NCBI GenBank assembly: GCA_018897225.1
Contig: JAHILC010000139.1
Coordinates: 1-5,263, forward strand
Length of the DNA: 5,263 bases
Direction of reading: 5' to 3'
From: Actinomycetota bacterium
Lineage (GTDB): Bacteria; Actinomycetota; Humimicrobiia; Humimicrobiales; Humimicrobiaceae
The translations under genes were made by a program, and so were the position numbers. This document shows positions 4,549 through 5,263 of the stretch, piece by piece. Numbering within the stretch: position 1 is the first letter of the stretch; the number at the start of each line of letters is the position of its first letter. The notes below the pieces were generated by a model that had not been told where the DNA came from, did no database searches, and saw only the letters and a program-made list of their open reading frames with translations.

Positions 4549-4680
4549 TCACGGCAGTAAATTACCGTTCATCCCTTGGGGATTTGGTTCCTGCTTCATA
4601 GAGCCAACTTGTTGTACAGAGGTTGTTCTCTTCACAGGCCTTAATTCGGATATGTCCCACCCTTTCGGAGGTATCCAACC
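4549..4680 (-). pseudogene. C-terminal tail of an IS200/IS605-type TnpB (remnant)
   Basis: This open stretch of 43 codons reads GWIPPKGWDISELRPVKRTT, then SVQQVGSMKQEPNPQG and ends MNGNLLP at TGA. The combination L-R-P-V-(D/E/K), then a Ser/Thr-rich stretch and S-M-K-Q-E resembles the variable tails of TnpB (OrfB) proteins of IS200/IS605 elements, close to the right end of the element. The RuvC and zinc-finger parts of TnpB are not present in the window and an in-frame stop lies directly upstream. If correct, the element's right end would fall between here and the antitoxin gene at 4454. I recognise this from pattern memory only, so it is tentative. Confidence 0.4.
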
Positions 4681-4893
4681 CTATAAGATAATATTTTAAT
4701 GTACCCAGATAACCTTGTCAATCCTACTGCTCCTATTTCAAATAAAAAGGAACCAAAAAATTTTTTACATTTATATCAGAAATCTGTGTAATTAAAACAT
4801 TATCAATTAAGACATTCTTATAAAATTTTGAAATCAGGAAACAATCAAAATTATTATAGAAAAATTAAGCTGCAAGATAAAAACATTTCCAAG
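4681..4893. other. AT-rich non-coding stretch
   Basis: Between the tnpB-like tail and hicA I see no open frame with coding character. The stretch holds the right copy of the 20-bp direct repeat (4773-4792) and A/T runs, but no clear terminator for hicA. Confidence 0.5.
4773..4792 (+). repeat. 20-bp direct repeat, right copy
   Basis: ATATCAGAAATCTGTGTAAT matches 420-439 at 19 of 20 positions in the same orientation. It lies in non-coding DNA between the hicBA module and the tnpB-like remnant, so six of the seven TA modules lie between the two copies. Confidence 0.5.
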
Positions 4894-5082
4894 TTAGAAT
4901 TTTGGTTTTAATCCGGCTTGCTTGCATAATTCATTTGCTGTTATTCTATCAAATGTACGATGCCTTTTGATTGGTATAGTCTTTAAGTTGTTAGTGTAAA
5001 TAGAATGATTTGTACCTTCACGTAAAAAATAAAACCCATTTTTCACAAAATACCTGATTAAGTCAAAACGTTTTACTGACAC
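4894..5082 (-). CDS. hicA: HicA-family toxin
   Basis: This is a 62-residue HicA toxin, a small double-stranded-RNA-binding-like fold that cuts mRNA. I place the start at a GTG one base after the hicB stop, giving M(V)SVKRFDLIRYFVKNGF; GAGG is 6 bases upstream. Extending the frame upstream only reads through hicB in another frame. The catalytic His sits at about residue 26 in REGTNHSIYTN, and the following TIPIKRHRTFDRITANELCKQAGL is the normal HicA C-terminal half (P-I-x-R-H, then a helix ending K-Q-x-G-L). Length is typical and no defect is seen. The order is antitoxin then toxin, the reverse of the classical E. coli hicAB. Confidence 0.87.
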   Translation of the reverse strand: MSVKRFDLIRYFVKNGFYFLREGTNHSIYTNNLKTIPIKRHRTFDRITANELCKQAGLKPKF

Positions 5083-5083
5083 T

Positions 5084-5263
5084 CTAAACCTCGGTAGGTA
5101 CTTGCTCCAAAAGTGCTCCGCCAATAGGAATTTCCTTGCCTTGTTGATGATACGCTATTATCATTTCATTTAAGGCGTCCCTAAGCATTTCCCTGCACTC
5201 TTCTAAATTCTTCCCCTCTGTTACTATTTCCGGCCACTCTACTAATTGGCCCATATATCCCGA
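5084..5263 (-). CDS. hicB: HicB-family antitoxin, 5' end outside the window
   Basis: These are the last 59 residues of a HicB antitoxin; the start lies beyond the right edge. The visible part begins SGYMGQLVEWPEIVTEGKNL, continues EECREMLRDALNEMIIAYHQ and ends with IPIGGALLEQVPTEV. This matches the HicB partial RNase-H-like fold: strand, G-x-(T/N)-L-E-E, then a long helix (A-L-x-E-M). HicB normally occludes HicA and in many systems represses the operon. No separate DNA-binding domain is seen at the C-terminus, so if it has one it is not here. The stop TAG is followed after one base by the hicA GTG start. Confidence 0.83.
   Translation of the reverse strand, partial: SGYMGQLVEWPEIVTEGKNLEECREMLRDALNEMIIAYHQQGKEIPIGGALLEQVPTEV

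Noticed and set aside
4475..4699. Plus-strand open frame of 74 codons
   Set aside because: Its composition (Cys, Phe, Pro and His rich) and lack of a ribosome site suggest an antisense shadow of the TnpB-like tail, which reads better on the minus strand.
1..5263. CRISPR array, tRNA, rRNA or riboswitch
   Set aside because: I saw no regularly spaced repeats, cloverleaf-like segments or conserved RNA motifs.

Overview
The window is AT-rich (roughly one third GC by eye). It holds almost nothing but toxin-antitoxin (TA) genes, intact and broken, packed end to end in about 5.3 kb. No housekeeping, ribosomal RNA or tRNA gene is visible. The families (MntA/HepT, VapBC, Phd/RelE, ParE with its PF09720-type antitoxin, HicBA, HEPN/UPF0332 with a nucleotidyltransferase, DUF4160/DUF2442) are typical of accessory regions in environmental bacteria. 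They do not allow a taxonomic call; 'AT-rich environmental bacterium' is as far as the sequence goes.

Nearly everything is on the minus strand, so reading runs from right to left. At the right edge is hicB (cut by the window end) followed by hicA. Next is a 43-codon remnant that looks like the C-terminal tail of an IS200/IS605 TnpB. Then come a two-gene addiction module (PF09720-like antitoxin and ParE-like toxin) and a Phd/RelE pair. These are followed by debris: the tail of a probable nucleotidyltransferase antitoxin, the first 17 codons of its HEPN partner, the last third of a DUF4160 gene and a frameshifted DUF2442 gene. Just past DUF2442 lies a complete integron-type attC site on the minus strand. 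vapBC follows as the only plus-strand operon and is visibly richer in GC. Then comes mntA-hepT on the minus strand, and finally the middle of a HEPN/UPF0332 gene whose beginning appears to be the 17-codon stub 2.4 kb away.

Intact-looking pairs show the usual tight coupling: antitoxin first, stop and start codons overlapping or almost touching, and good Shine-Dalgarno sequences ahead of most antitoxin genes. Each pair probably works alone, the antitoxin neutralising the toxin and in most types repressing its own promoter. vapBC shows a plausible promoter with a twice-repeated 10-bp operator-like motif.

The most interesting signals are traces of recombination. (1) There is an attC site with canonical R/L boxes and an extra base in L''. 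(2) A 113-116 bp repeat is shared by the DUF2442 3' end plus the attC edge and by the parE 3' end. As a result the ParE-like toxin ends in a DUF2442 tail, giving an in-frame chimera. (3) A HEPN gene can be rejoined in frame across about 2.45 kb, suggesting that the DUF4160'/DUF2442-attC-vapBC-mntA/hepT block was inserted into it. The window reads as a site where TA modules have accumulated, probably partly as integron cassettes, with older modules broken and recombined.
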